A stretch of 64,000 nt of DNA from an uncultured Spirochaetota bacterium (lineage in GTDB: Bacteria > Spirochaetota > Spirochaetia > Treponematales > Treponemataceae), in assembly GCA_944389415.1 (NCBI GenBank), contig CALXMF010000002.1, forward strand, positions 186,001 through 250,000, written 5' to 3'. Position 1 is the stretch's first letter. Each line of letters opens with the position of its first letter. Of the stretch, positions 1-8,654 are shown one piece after another. The position numbers were made by a program, and so were the translations under genes. Below the pieces are notes generated by a model, which made no database searches, had not been told where the DNA came from, and saw only the letters and a program-made list of their open reading frames with translations.

Positions 1-102
1 GCTCGCATCAGACTGCATCCTGAAAACCCTGTTTTTAATGATATTTACTGCCAGAATGTCCGTATCGTAGGGATTCTTTCCTGCATCTTAAGGACATACT
101 AA
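1..102 (+). CDS. lexA: LexA-like (S24 family) repressor, C-terminal end only
   Basis: Frame 1 is open from the window edge to a TAA at 100-102 and encodes about 33 residues. They contain RIRLHPENP followed by VRIVGI, the last two strands typical of the S24 peptidase domain of LexA-type SOS repressors. Only the end is present, so the HTH and the Ser/Lys dyad cannot be checked. The stop overlaps the next start (TAATG), so this gene and holA are translationally coupled, a plausible DNA-damage/replication pairing. Another S24-family repressor cannot be excluded. Confidence 0.65.
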   Translation, partial: ARIRLHPENPVFNDIYCQNVRIVGILSCILRTY

Positions 103-1139
103 TGGGAGCTGTCCGATTATTCCTGTTTGCAGGGCCTGAAATAGGCGAACGCAACGACGCGGTAGAAAAGCTGCGAACAGCCGCCCGGAAAGAGTCAGGG
201 CAGCTTGATGAATATTCACTGTATGCCGGCGAAACACCAATAACAGATGTCGCGGGACTGCTGACAAATGAATCACTGTTTGCCGATGCGCGGTTTATTG
301 TTCTTAAAAACGCCGACGTTATAAAGAAAAAAGATGACATTGCGCTGCTTGCGTCATTGCCGGCAGTACACACGCAGAAAAACGCTACGCCTGTTTCTAC
401 TCTCGTTCTTATTTCAGACGCAGTCAGTATTGATAAAAAACTAGAAGCGGTAGTTCCAAAAGAAAATAGAAAAATATTCTGGGAATTGTTTGAAAACAGA
501 AAAGAGCAGTGGCTGAAAAACTTTTTTCAGAAATCAGGTTTTCGCATAGAAACAGATGCGATTGAATTGATTCTTGAACTGGTGGAGAACAATACAGACG
601 CGCTCAGCAGTGAATGTTCCCGTTTTTTTTCTTGCTTTGAACAGGGGCATCTAGTTACCGCGGCAGAGGTAGAACGTATTATAGCGCACAACCGGGAGGA
701 GTCGCCGTTTACGCTTTTTGACGCGCTCTCAAGCAGTAATGAGACTCCGCAACAGCGCCTTGAAACAGCGCTCGCTATACTGCAAAAAATAAAACTATCA
801 AAAGACTCTTCAGGCATTCAACTTCTTGCCGGACTGACCTACTGTTTCAGAAAGCTCAGACAGTGGCACAGTCTGCAAAACGGTACACAGCGCCCTTCTG
901 ACTTTGAATTAAAAACAGCTGGTTTTACATCCCAGAAAGCCCGCACGCAATATACATCAGCAGCGCGCCTCTGGACAGCAGCACAGACAGAGGCGATTCT
1001 GACAGAGATTGCACGTACCGATATGGATATCCGTACGCTTGGTCAGCAGCCGGAAACACTGCTGCTGCAAATGCTGCTGTATACCATTGTGGTAAAAAAC
1101 GGCGCAGAAAGAGAAGAAATTTTTTACGGGCAGCTGTAA
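102..1139 (+). CDS. holA: DNA polymerase III, delta subunit
   Basis: A 345-residue protein with the layout of HolA, the clamp-loader subunit that opens the beta sliding clamp. It starts RLFLFAGPEIGERNDAVEKL, where enzymes of this family bind the loader core. The middle has VSIDKKLEAVVPKENR and a helical lid region with NNTDALSSECSRF (family: N-x-D-L-x-x-x-x-E-x-x-K). A C-terminal helical collar follows, ending LGQQPETLLLQMLLYTI. Length matches the family (about 330-350). It overlaps the upstream LexA-like stop by one base. No Walker A is present, as expected for delta. The call rests on domain layout rather than a single diagnostic motif. Confidence 0.85.
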   Translation: MGAVRLFLFAGPEIGERNDAVEKLRTAARKESGQLDEYSLYAGETPITDVAGLLTNESLFADARFIVLKNADVIKKKDDIALLASLPAVHTQKNATPVSTLVLISDAVSIDKKLEAVVPKENRKIFWELFENRKEQWLKNFFQKSGFRIETDAIELILELVENNTDALSSECSRFFSCFEQGHLVTAAEVERIIAHNREESPFTLFDALSSSNETPQQRLETALAILQKIKLSKDSSGIQLLAGLTYCFRKLRQWHSLQNGTQRPSDFELKTAGFTSQKARTQYTSAARLWTAAQTEAILTEIARTDMDIRTLGQQPETLLLQMLLYTIVVKNGAEREEIFYGQL

Positions 1140-1140
1140 C

Positions 1141-1368
1141 TTATTCCAGATTCAGAGAACTGATAACCTGAAACAGTGATTTCAGTTCATCTTCGGTCAA
1201 AGTAATACCTTTTCCCATTTTCTGATGATCAGGCGACCAACTGCGGATATCATATTTCGGCGGCCGACCGCCCCATGATACAAGATTCAGTTCTGTAATC
1301 CAGCCGCTTTTGCTTGATGAAATTTCACCAAGCTGTTTTACAATCTCAAAAGAAAAATCCTCCGCCAC
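1141..1368 (-). CDS. YdbC/PC4-family single-stranded nucleic-acid-binding protein
   Basis: A 75-residue protein matching the bacterial PC4/YdbC family throughout: a GWITELNLVSWGG strand pair, then KYDIRSWSPDHQKMGKGITL and a short C-terminal helix. Known members form dimers that bind single-stranded DNA; the cellular role is poorly known. The start is GTG, chosen because a clear GGAGG lies 7 nt upstream on the minus strand and the protein then begins directly with the conserved FSFEIVKQLG. It is convergent with holA, one base apart, with no terminator visible between them. Confidence 0.85.
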   Translation of the reverse strand: MAEDFSFEIVKQLGEISSSKSGWITELNLVSWGGRPPKYDIRSWSPDHQKMGKGITLTEDELKSLFQVISSLNLE

Positions 1369-1444
1369 CAGGGAACCTCCGTTACAATACAGCAGTTATA
1401 TTGTATATACTATATCACGGAATAGTAAAAAAGTGAAAAAAATT

Positions 1445-1473
1445 TTGTTCGCGTTTCTGATTTACGATAATTA
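1445..1473 (+). promoter_or_regulatory. Putative sigma70 promoter of the lipoprotein/LysM operon
   Basis: TTGTTC (1445-1450), a 17-nt spacer and TAATTA (1468-1473) lie about 36 nt upstream of the ATG at 1510. An AGGAGG ribosome-binding site precedes that ATG. Spacing is ideal, box match is moderate. Confidence 0.45.
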
Positions 1474-1509
1474 AGTAATGGGCAGTGATAAATAAAACAG
1501 GAGGTCTGT

Positions 1510-2460
1510 ATGAATAAGAGTATCAAACAGAATAGATGTGTCCGCCGTCTGGCAGGTATTGCAGGGTTATGCATACTGTTTTCTGCATGCAGCAGTACGC
1601 CGCAAGTAGAACAACAGTCCGAGCCAGAGCCGCCAATAGAGCAGCCAGAGCCAGTATCAGAAACACCACCGGAACAAACTGATAACAGTTTCTCTCAGAA
1701 AAATCAGGCCGGTTTTGAACAGATAGAACAAGCAAGAACAGCAGCGATTGCCGCTGGCGCTCAGGAACTGTATCCGAAGGAATTCGATCAGGCTGACAGC
1801 CGTTATGAGGCGCTCAAACAGAAAGACACAGAAAATACTGACCTGACAGAAGAAATACAGGATATCACCGATTTATACCGATCGCTTGAACTGGCCGCTC
1901 AGGCAAAAAAAATGCAGAAAGAAATCAATGAGCAGCAATTTCCGGACATAGATGCGGAGCGGCTTGCTTTGGCAGACAAAGCGCTGTCGGAATTATCAGA
2001 GTTGTACCGGATGCAGGCAGCAGGCGCCCAGACACTGGCAAAAGCGCAGGAAGCATATGATACATATGCATCACTGCTGCTGACGGAATATACTAGGCTT
2101 CTGACAGATATACGAAATAAAGTGCTCAATAAAAAGAAAGAGGCAGATTCCATAAAATCGGCTGTAGCTGATAAAGAAAATTACGAACAGGCGATGACCG
2201 TATTTACCGCGGCAGACGAGAACGCCCAATCAGGCAAATTTCAGGATGCCAAAAGCGGCTATGAAACAGCTTATGAGCTGTTCTGTGAGGTGTATGACCG
2301 GGTACTTGCAAAACGACAGGCAGCCGCAGCCGCGATTGAACGGGCAAAACAGAAAGCTGATGAAGTGGAACAGTATGCAACAGAGGCTGATCTTATCACG
2401 CCTATTCCAAAAGAAGATGTGGCAGACCGTTCCGTACTGGAGCAGGAGGCCACAGAATGA
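1510..2460 (+). CDS. Lipoprotein, Pro/Glu-rich linker and long helical (coiled-coil) domain
   Basis: A 316-residue protein with a basic N-terminus, a hydrophobic stretch and the lipobox FSAC (Cys27), so it should be lipidated and anchored in a membrane. After the Cys comes a 30-residue spacer rich in Pro, Glu and Gln, then an almost entirely helical region rich in Ala, Glu, Lys and Gln with repeated AxxxYxxA-type patterns, like treponemal TPR-like lipoproteins. AGGAGG is correctly spaced before the ATG. Its last codons overlap the next gene (ATGA at 2457-2460), so the two are coupled. Function is unknown; a periplasmic scaffold working with the LysM partner is an inference. Confidence 0.75.
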   Translation: MNKSIKQNRCVRRLAGIAGLCILFSACSSTPQVEQQSEPEPPIEQPEPVSETPPEQTDNSFSQKNQAGFEQIEQARTAAIAAGAQELYPKEFDQADSRYEALKQKDTENTDLTEEIQDITDLYRSLELAAQAKKMQKEINEQQFPDIDAERLALADKALSELSELYRMQAAGAQTLAKAQEAYDTYASLLLTEYTRLLTDIRNKVLNKKKEADSIKSAVADKENYEQAMTVFTAADENAQSGKFQDAKSGYETAYELFCEVYDRVLAKRQAAAAAIERAKQKADEVEQYATEADLITPIPKEDVADRSVLEQEATE

Positions 2461-3188
2461 AAAAGTTTACCGCTTTTATCTGTACGGTACTTCTTTGTGC
2501 CGCAATCGTATACGCAGACAGTTTTTCAAGCAACCGTTTTCAGCTGATGTCGCGTATTTATACTGAAAAAGCCGAAAAAGCATATGAGAACGGACAGTAC
2601 GATTTATCGATTGAATATACTAAAAAAGCAGAAGAATATGCGGAACAATCGCGCGCTTATATCCAGAAAATGCTTGAGCGGGCAGACGCAGATAAACAAA
2701 TACGCACAGCGATGAATCTGATCGCCCGTGCCCGCGCAGTAAAAGCAGATGAATCATCTCCCGATATTTTTACAGCAGGACTGAACGCAACAGAACAGGC
2801 AAAAGAAATCTATACACAGGAAGACTATATTGCTTCTTCTGCAAAAGCAAAAGAAGCACAGGACATCCTCAGACAGCTTAACCTTGAAGAAAATCCAAAA
2901 CAACCCGTTATCGCACAGGGAGATGAAATCACATTCCCCAAATATTATGTTGTAAGACCATGGCTTTCTGATAAAGATTGTCTGTGGAACATATCGGAAA
3001 GACCATATGTATACGCTGACCCATGGCAATGGAAAAAGCTGTATGACGCAAATAAATCCATGTTTCCAGATCCAGATAATCCGAACCTGATTATTAAAGA
3101 CATGATTCTTGAAATACCGCCTCTTGCAAACGAGAAACGGGAAGGCACATTTGATCCGACAAAAGAGTATGCATCCATACAGCGGTAA
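2457..3188 (+). CDS. Exported helical protein with C-terminal LysM-like domain
   Basis: A 243-residue protein with a cleavable signal peptide (hydrophobic residues 4-19, AIVYADS). Residues about 25-140 are TPR-like helices (KAYENGQYDLSIEYTKKAEEYAEQ). Residues about 163-222 look like LysM: YYVVRPWLSDKDCLWNIS, a WQWKKLYDANK helix, then IIKDMILEIPP (family: G-x-x-L-x-I-P). LysM binds glycan chains of peptidoglycan, so this is probably a periplasmic wall-associated partner of the lipoprotein just upstream, with which it overlaps by 4 nt. The domain call is by pattern only and the pair has no named function known to me. Confidence 0.75.
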   Translation: MKKFTAFICTVLLCAAIVYADSFSSNRFQLMSRIYTEKAEKAYENGQYDLSIEYTKKAEEYAEQSRAYIQKMLERADADKQIRTAMNLIARARAVKADESSPDIFTAGLNATEQAKEIYTQEDYIASSAKAKEAQDILRQLNLEENPKQPVIAQGDEITFPKYYVVRPWLSDKDCLWNISERPYVYADPWQWKKLYDANKSMFPDPDNPNLIIKDMILEIPPLANEKREGTFDPTKEYASIQR

Positions 3189-3199
3189 ATATTTTCCGC

Positions 3200-3781
3200 T
3201 TAATCAGCAGAACGGTACTGCCGATAGAGCTCAAGCGCCGCAGCCATAAGCGCATGCGGATATTCAGGCAGACCGGTTCTGCTGAATACGTCTTTTTGAG
3301 GAACAGTATAATAAGATACGTACTCATCTTCATCCAGCTCCTGGCCGCATATATGGTGCAGCTGCTCCGCCGCGTAACAATGTACTTTATTTCCCATAAT
3401 TGCGGGATTGGGACTAAAACTGCCAAGATAATGGAGTTTACCAGCCTCATATCCTGTTTCTTCCCGCAGTTCGCGTCTCGCGGCCTCTTCCGGAGATTCC
3501 CCTTCATCAATAACTCCTCCGGGAAATTCCATCGTTACCGCCTGCAGTCCATGGCGCCACTGTCTCACAATAAGAAATTGATCGGGCGTAGATTTTTCCG
3601 GGTCGCCTTCCAATACAGGAATAGTAATAACCCAATCAGGAGCCTCAAGCACTACATATTGGCCAGTCTGTCCATCAGGCGATACGCTTTCACGTTCTGT
3701 AACAGTGAGTACACGGGTTTTCAGCAGTTCCTTACGGCCTGATTCTTTCCAGCGCAGTTGTTCATCTGGTAATTTTTGCAT
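3200..3781 (-). CDS. NUDIX hydrolase (ADP-ribose pyrophosphatase-like)
   Basis: A 193-residue protein with an intact Nudix box: GGVIDEGESPEEAARRELREE then TGYE (G-x5-E-x7-R-E-x2-E-E-x-G), preceded by FLIVRQWRHG and MEFPGG. This arrangement is typical of ADP-ribose/ADP-sugar pyrophosphatases, which cut ADP-ribose to AMP and ribose 5-phosphate with Mg2+. I chose the ATG at 3781; an in-frame TTG at 3805 is possible, but an AAGGA lies about 11 nt from the ATG and conserved sequence starts later. The gene ends 12 nt from the convergent LysM gene and is divergent from the cytidylate-kinase-like gene. Exact substrate is uncertain. Confidence 0.88.
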   Translation of the reverse strand: MQKLPDEQLRWKESGRKELLKTRVLTVTERESVSPDGQTGQYVVLEAPDWVITIPVLEGDPEKSTPDQFLIVRQWRHGLQAVTMEFPGGVIDEGESPEEAARRELREETGYEAGKLHYLGSFSPNPAIMGNKVHCYAAEQLHHICGQELDEDEYVSYYTVPQKDVFSRTGLPEYPHALMAAALELYRQYRSAD

Positions 3782-3910
3782 AATCGTACAATTTCCTTTT
3801 GACAATATGGTTGAATGGTTTTATTCTATATATAGGATTGTTGTACAGTTCTGATAAAAAATCAAGCTGTAACAACTTATCCGTCATCATCAGAAAATAA
3901 GGAGGATTTT

Positions 3911-4732
3911 ATGGCTGTTATCACTATATCAAGACAGGTAGCCGCATTAGGCGATGAAATAGCTGCCGCGACCGCAAAACTGCTGGGATATAAATTTATA
4001 GATAGGAAAGCTATTGAACAGCATATCATTAATCTGGGATTTCCAGCTGATAAGCTGAAAAAATATGATGAAGTAAAACCGGGATTTTTCGCGTCATTGG
4101 CAAAAGACCGTGACGAATATTTGGATTATCTGCAAACGGCAATTCTTGAATCGGCCGCAGAAGGTAACTGCATACTGATTGGCCGGGGATCGTTTATTAT
4201 CCTTGAAGATGTCCCCAACCTTGTTGCGCTGCGTTTTGTATCAAAAGACAAGGTTCGTATGTCTCGACTCATGGCCGAATTCTCATGGGATGAGAAAAAA
4301 GCCCGCCAAAGAATAGAAGAAAGTGATTCAAACCGACTTGGTTTTCATAAGAGTTTTTTCAATCTTGAAAACGAAGATCCTACACATTTTCACATGGTAA
4401 TCAATTCCAGTTTGCTGAATGTTGATGCAGCAGCTCAAACGATTGCCGATTTCTGCGCTCACTTTATTACGCCGGAAAAAGAAGCCGCAGGCCAGAAAAA
4501 AATCACTGAACTGCTTGCCGCACAACATTTGGTAAACAGTCTTATTTTCGAACATAAATTAAATATTAATTTCCTGCGGGCTGTTATTTTTGATAAAACA
4601 ATAACCCTACAGGGTGTCGCAGATTCCTCGGCTCTGGCTGAGAAAGCTGTTGCAGTCGCTTCATCACTCATGCCAGGCTACACAGTCGAATCGGCAATCA
4701 GTGTCGTCCAGGACTTTAAGGCATATCCATAA
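3911..4732 (+). CDS. Cytidylate-kinase-like protein with C-terminal BON-like segment
   Basis: A 273-residue protein. Residues 1-200 follow the cytidylate kinase-like family: MAVITISRQVAALGDEIA in place of a classical P-loop, KFIDRKAI, CILIGRGS (a second glycine loop), LRFVSKDKVRMSRL and DPTHFHMVINSSLL. The family transfers phosphate to nucleotide-like substrates, but the true substrate of these paralogues is unknown. The last 55 residues (ITLQGVADSSALAEKAVAVASS, then GYTVESAISV) look like a BON domain (VTLxGxVxSxxxxxxAxxxA), often membrane- or lipid-associated. A strong AAGGAGG precedes the ATG. A membrane-protein gene follows 7 nt later. Confidence 0.75.
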   Translation: MAVITISRQVAALGDEIAAATAKLLGYKFIDRKAIEQHIINLGFPADKLKKYDEVKPGFFASLAKDRDEYLDYLQTAILESAAEGNCILIGRGSFIILEDVPNLVALRFVSKDKVRMSRLMAEFSWDEKKARQRIEESDSNRLGFHKSFFNLENEDPTHFHMVINSSLLNVDAAAQTIADFCAHFITPEKEAAGQKKITELLAAQHLVNSLIFEHKLNINFLRAVIFDKTITLQGVADSSALAEKAVAVASSLMPGYTVESAISVVQDFKAYP

Positions 4733-4739
4733 AACAGTC

Positions 4740-5483
4740 GTGCAAAACGGTATTCTTGTTCTTGTCTGCCTGTGTTTCGGCGCGGGAATATCCTGTATGT
4801 CGTTATATGCCGGCGGGAAATTGTTCCACCGGCATATTTCGGGCAAACGACTTTCGGCAGGCTGTATATTTTTAAGTTTGGCAGCGATAGGAGCTGTCTA
4901 TACGCTCATTTTTTCAGCTGACAGGTTACAATTGCTTTGGTCAAATTCTCCGCTGCGGTTGTATTATATATTCTTTATACTTATTGGCATATTTTCCGGA
5001 ATATGGTATCGGCTGTTTTTTCCTGTTGCGCTTATCTGTTATATCGCCTATGCGATGATTGTTTCTGTGTATTTATATAGTGCGCTGAAAGCTCCTGATT
5101 CTGCTTTTTCAATTTCTATTCAGGAAAAGGCTGTTGTTATAGGAGAAACTTCATATCAGACAACGGGGGCAGATAGGATTATAGATATAGCCGTTATCAC
5201 TATCCCTCAGGAACTGCTTCTTCCTGTACCGGCAGTATGGGTATGCAGTGTAACAGCATCAGACAAAAACGTTCCGCAGCAGAAGGTTTCAGATATCTTT
5301 CATTTCACCGCTCTGCCGGGTATTCTTCGCTTTCCCCTGCAGAAATATAGCGAAATACTTTGCAGGGATTACTCAAATATTTACATCTCTGTACCCAAAC
5401 ATGATTTTCTGCCAGTATTATATACGCTGAAATGTTCATACAACCAGGCAGAATTTTCATATGAAATGAACAGAAACTTGTGA
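4740..5483 (+). CDS. Multi-spanning membrane protein of unknown function
   Basis: About 247 residues from a GTG at 4740, 7 nt after the upstream stop; the frame stays open further upstream but only inside the previous gene, so the GTG is preferred. It has about five hydrophobic segments in the first 120 residues (ILVLVCLCFGAGISC, then AGCIFLSLAAIGAVYTLIF, then LYYIFFILIGIFSGI, then two more). A soluble C-terminal half of about 110 residues is rich in beta strands. I recognise no family. The tight spacing suggests co-expression with the cytidylate-kinase-like gene and possible membrane recruitment of it, which is inference. Confidence 0.6.
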   Translation: MQNGILVLVCLCFGAGISCMSLYAGGKLFHRHISGKRLSAGCIFLSLAAIGAVYTLIFSADRLQLLWSNSPLRLYYIFFILIGIFSGIWYRLFFPVALICYIAYAMIVSVYLYSALKAPDSAFSISIQEKAVVIGETSYQTTGADRIIDIAVITIPQELLLPVPAVWVCSVTASDKNVPQQKVSDIFHFTALPGILRFPLQKYSEILCRDYSNIYISVPKHDFLPVLYTLKCSYNQAEFSYEMNRNL

Positions 5484-5572
5484 TTAACAATAGCTCCCTT
5501 GTAGCTAACATATCCAGTCTTTTGACTCATTACGTTTTTTATGTACTCATTTCCCAAATGTAAGAGAACCGC

Positions 5573-5607
5573 TTGACAAGAAGCGGCTCTCAAATGATAC
5601 TGGTAAT
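5573..5607 (+). promoter_or_regulatory. Leaderless promoter of pgsA, with overlapping inverted repeat
   Basis: TTGACA (5573-5578), a 17-nt spacer, GATACT (5596-5601), then exactly 6 nt to the ATG at 5608. Transcription should start at or next to the A of the ATG, and no Shine-Dalgarno is present. An 11-bp inverted repeat (5564-5574 and 5581-5591, one mismatch) spans the -35 box and is a candidate operator. Confidence 0.75.
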
Positions 5608-6192
5608 ATGAAAACAGCAGATAAATTCACACTGACGCGTGTTATTCTGGCGCCTGTATTTTTTATTTTATATTTTATTCCAGTATGGACAGGACATTTT
5701 GCATCACTATCAGTTTTTATCTTGATTCCGCTGCTTGCATTCGCCGAATTTACAGATTTTTTAGATGGTTTTTTTGCCCGCAGAAATAAAGAAGTAAGCG
5801 ACTTTGGCAAATTGTTTGATCCATTTGCAGATGTACTACTGCATTTAGGCACTTTTTGCTGTTTTGTCGCAGCCGGATATATGCCGGCATTCATTTTGCT
5901 GCTGATTATCTACCGCGAATTCATCATGAATTTTATCCGTCTTATCGCTGTCAGACAGGGTGTCGCAATAGCCGCACGCAAGGGCGGAAAACTAAAAACA
6001 GTTATGTATGTGTTCGCGTCATTTTATACCCTGCTTCTTGAGTCGGCCATTCGTCTCGGATTTAACATCAATATTATGCCGCAGCTGCGCGCCGGTGCTG
6101 TTGTGATATACTGTCTCTGTGTAATAGCCGCTTACAGTTCATTTATTGATTATCTGATTCATTTTAAGAATATACTTAAAAATATAAAATAG
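5608..6192 (+). CDS. pgsA: CDP-alcohol phosphatidyltransferase (phosphatidylglycerophosphate synthase-like)
   Basis: A 194-residue membrane enzyme. The complete family motif D-G-x2-A-R-x8-G-x3-D-x3-D is visible as DGFFARR followed by FGKLFDPFAD, binding the Mg2+ pair and CDP-diacylglycerol. The start FTLTRVILAPVFF is typical of PgsA. The reaction is CDP-diacylglycerol plus glycerol 3-phosphate giving phosphatidylglycerophosphate, though the exact acceptor alcohol cannot be read from the motif. Four to six transmembrane helices fit the family. The mRNA is predicted to be leaderless (see the promoter entry). It is followed after 47 nt by pnuC in the same direction. Confidence 0.88.
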   Translation: MKTADKFTLTRVILAPVFFILYFIPVWTGHFASLSVFILIPLLAFAEFTDFLDGFFARRNKEVSDFGKLFDPFADVLLHLGTFCCFVAAGYMPAFILLLIIYREFIMNFIRLIAVRQGVAIAARKGGKLKTVMYVFASFYTLLLESAIRLGFNINIMPQLRAGAVVIYCLCVIAAYSSFIDYLIHFKNILKNIK

Positions 6193-6239
6193 TTTCATCA
6201 GTAAAACCTGGGGTATACCATTTTGCAGCGGACATCCGT

Positions 6240-6923
6240 ATGAACACATTTATTAAAAATGAACTTAAAAATTGGAAACCGCTGGAAATTATCTGGCTGT
6301 TTACCGCCTGTCTTATTATACTATCGCTTTCAATATACTGGAAAGAAAACTTAGTAGGCATAATTTCCTCGATCAGCGGTATATTATGTGTAATTCTCAC
6401 CGGGAAAGGAAAGCTTTCGTCCTATATTTTCGGGATGATTAACACCGTACTGTATGCCTATATTGCCTTTACTGCCACATATTACGGCGAAGTAATGCTC
6501 AATGTTTTCTATTATATTCCTATGAATGTGGTTGGATTTATCCTATGGAGCAGAAACATAAATCAGAATAACCAGGAAGTTGTCAAAACGGAACTAAAAA
6601 ACAAATTTAAATTTCTGATTTTTACATTGTCTTTCGTCGCGGTATATATTTATGGAATGGTATTAAAACAACTGGGAGGCGCCCTTCCCTTTGCTGACAG
6701 CGCCAGTACGGTATTTGCAGTAACTGCCCAAATTCTGTGTGTCAAACGCTGTACTGAACAGTGGATTATGTGGATTCTGGTTAATATCCTTAACATTTCC
6801 ATCTGGGCAATTAATTTTTCAAAGGGCGGAGACAATATAGCAACTCTTCTTATGTGGAGCGTTTTTCTGATTAACGCCATTTTTATGTTTATAAAATGGC
6901 ATCGTGAATCAAAAGCGCACTAG
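6240..6923 (+). CDS. pnuC: Nicotinamide riboside transporter PnuC
   Basis: A 227-residue protein with about seven hydrophobic helices and PnuC hallmarks: LVGIISSISGILCVIL, GKGKLSSYIFGMINT and VMLNVFYYIPMNVVGFILW (the W-x-x-x-N/Y-rich core lining the substrate path). PnuC moves nicotinamide riboside by facilitated diffusion, with trapping by intracellular phosphorylation. The next gene, 11 nt downstream, is a NadR-type kinase that would do that trapping, which strongly supports the call. No obvious Shine-Dalgarno is seen before the ATG, and no convincing NAD riboswitch fits in the 47-nt gap after pgsA. Confidence 0.92.
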   Translation: MNTFIKNELKNWKPLEIIWLFTACLIILSLSIYWKENLVGIISSISGILCVILTGKGKLSSYIFGMINTVLYAYIAFTATYYGEVMLNVFYYIPMNVVGFILWSRNINQNNQEVVKTELKNKFKFLIFTLSFVAVYIYGMVLKQLGGALPFADSASTVFAVTAQILCVKRCTEQWIMWILVNILNISIWAINFSKGGDNIATLLMWSVFLINAIFMFIKWHRESKAH

Positions 6924-6934
6924 GAGACAGCACC

Positions 6935-7936
6935 ATGTACAATGTGGGATTATATGCGGGTTCTTTCAATCCGCTTCATATGGGACACGTTCAGTGTATC
7001 ATTCAAGCCGCGAACCAGTGCAGAAAACTGTTTATATTTTTGTGCGTTGGAAACAGGCGTAATGAAATTGATAAGAAAATAAGATACCGGTGGCTCTATC
7101 AGCTGACAAAGCACATCGGAAACGTGACAATACGTTTTCTGGAAGATGACGCTGAAACAAAGGAATCCTACACACAAGAATTCTGGGAAGCTGATTCCCT
7201 AAAGGTTAAGCAGGCTATCGGAGAAAAAATCGACGCGGTATTTTGCGGAGATGATTATAAAGGCAAAGATTCTTTTTACACCAGATATTATAAAGATTCC
7301 AAGATTATTTTTCTTAAAAGAAACGAAATAAGTTCTACCAAAATAAGGGAAAATGTTTACAAATACTGGGATTATATTCCGGCTGTTGCAAGACCCTACT
7401 ACACAAAAAAAGTCTTGCTTTTGGGCAGCGAAAGTACCGGAAAATCTACTTTAACTATTAATCTTGCCAATTATTATAATACCAATTATATAGAAGAAGC
7501 AGGAAGAGATTTATCAGAAAAGTCCGGAACTGATTTATTGATGCTATCAGAAGATTTTACAGAAATACTGCTCACCCATAAATTAAATGAAATCAGGGCT
7601 CTGGAACACAGCAATAAACTTCTGTTTGTAGACACAGATGCCATAGTCACCAATTTTTATATGCACTTCTTACAGGACGAAAACATAGAGTCAAACGAGA
7701 GGCTGGCACAGGCAATTATTCTGATTAATAAGTATGATCTTATCCTGTTTCTTGAACCGGATGTGGATTTTGTTCAGGACGGAGACAGAAGCGTCATTAT
7801 TCAAAACGACAGACTTAAATACAGCAACGAAATAAAAAAGATTCTGAATAACACAGGTATCACATACCATTCTATAAGCGGCGATTATCAGGAGCGGTTC
7901 CAACAAGCGGTATCGCTGATAGACGGAATGTTTTGA
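6935..7936 (+). CDS. nadR: NadR-type NMN adenylyltransferase / ribosylnicotinamide kinase
   Basis: A 333-residue bifunctional enzyme. The N-terminal nucleotidyltransferase has GSFNPLHMGH (HxGH at 15-18) and the ISSTKIR signature at 132-138; it joins NMN to ATP to make NAD. The C-terminal kinase has a Walker A, GSESTGKST (164-172), and FVDTDAIVT (Walker B-like); it phosphorylates nicotinamide riboside to NMN. The N-terminal HTH repressor domain of enterobacterial NadR is absent, as in most non-enterobacterial versions. A GGAG Shine-Dalgarno precedes the ATG. With PnuC it forms a full uptake-to-NAD salvage route. Confidence 0.93.
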   Translation: MYNVGLYAGSFNPLHMGHVQCIIQAANQCRKLFIFLCVGNRRNEIDKKIRYRWLYQLTKHIGNVTIRFLEDDAETKESYTQEFWEADSLKVKQAIGEKIDAVFCGDDYKGKDSFYTRYYKDSKIIFLKRNEISSTKIRENVYKYWDYIPAVARPYYTKKVLLLGSESTGKSTLTINLANYYNTNYIEEAGRDLSEKSGTDLLMLSEDFTEILLTHKLNEIRALEHSNKLLFVDTDAIVTNFYMHFLQDENIESNERLAQAIILINKYDLILFLEPDVDFVQDGDRSVIIQNDRLKYSNEIKKILNNTGITYHSISGDYQERFQQAVSLIDGMF

Positions 7937-7937
7937 T

Positions 7938-8621
7938 TTGAAAATTATGAAACGGATAAGTGTTTTTTTTCTATTATTGATTACTGTTCTCGGACAAGTT
8001 TTTACCCAAGGAAATCAACCGGAAAGAAGTATGAACAAGATTCTGTATGAAAACTGTCTGGAGTTGATTTCGCTTATGCATGAGACAGCCCTTAGCGAGG
8101 TGTATGGTTCTCTCATTCCTAATGATTCTTTACGGGACAAAACAGAAGAATTGTTAATCCATATCAGAAACAGTCAGTATGATACACCAAAAGCTGTCTA
8201 TCAATTAGAGTTTCCGGAGGATATTGTATCATTTGCGCTGCAGCTCATGAACATGATAGATACCGAAACAACAGAACCCCCTCCACACATCAAAAAGAAA
8301 ATATATGATACATTTATATCAGCTCTTGCATTTCAGTTAAATTCTATGGAGGGCGGTGTTTTAAACGCTACGGCGGCAAGTGCTTACACAGAAGAACAGC
8401 TCTTTGTAGCCCCTGAAGTAAAGCAAAGCGGAGCTTATTTATTTATATATAAGGACAGTATTCCGGTATATGTTTCGGTTATCGTTGGCAAAGATGGTGC
8501 TGTTAAAGCACAGGGAGTATATGTTTTTTGCGATAAAACCGAAACGCTCTCTGATGAAGATGTTTTTGAAAAATTCTCTCCTTTCGGCATCAAGTCGGTA
8601 ACTAAAGTGAATATGCCGTAA
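7938..8621 (+). CDS. Exported protein of unknown function in the NAD-salvage cluster
   Basis: About 227 residues, starting from a TTG at 7938 or an ATG at 7947; a GGA 10 nt before the TTG slightly favours the TTG. The first 25 residues form a signal peptide (RISVFFLLLITVLGQVFTQG). The body is mixed, with helices early and a strand-rich end (YLFIYKDSIPVYVSVIVG, then GVYVFCDK). I recognise no family. It starts 1 nt after the nadR stop, so it belongs to the same transcript; a role in periplasmic handling of the substrate is only a guess. Confidence 0.6.
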   Translation: MKIMKRISVFFLLLITVLGQVFTQGNQPERSMNKILYENCLELISLMHETALSEVYGSLIPNDSLRDKTEELLIHIRNSQYDTPKAVYQLEFPEDIVSFALQLMNMIDTETTEPPPHIKKKIYDTFISALAFQLNSMEGGVLNATAASAYTEEQLFVAPEVKQSGAYLFIYKDSIPVYVSVIVGKDGAVKAQGVYVFCDKTETLSDEDVFEKFSPFGIKSVTKVNMP

Positions 8622-8654
8622 ACTAGATATCCAGGAATGGTACAGGCATAAAAA

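Noticed and set aside
3180-3205. Terminator between the LysM and NUDIX genes
   Set aside because: The stem is only 5 bp (AGCGG/CCGCT) and no T run follows.
6193-6239. NAD+ riboswitch before pnuC
   Set aside because: Only 47 nt are available and I could not build a convincing pseudoknot; a covariance-model search would decide.
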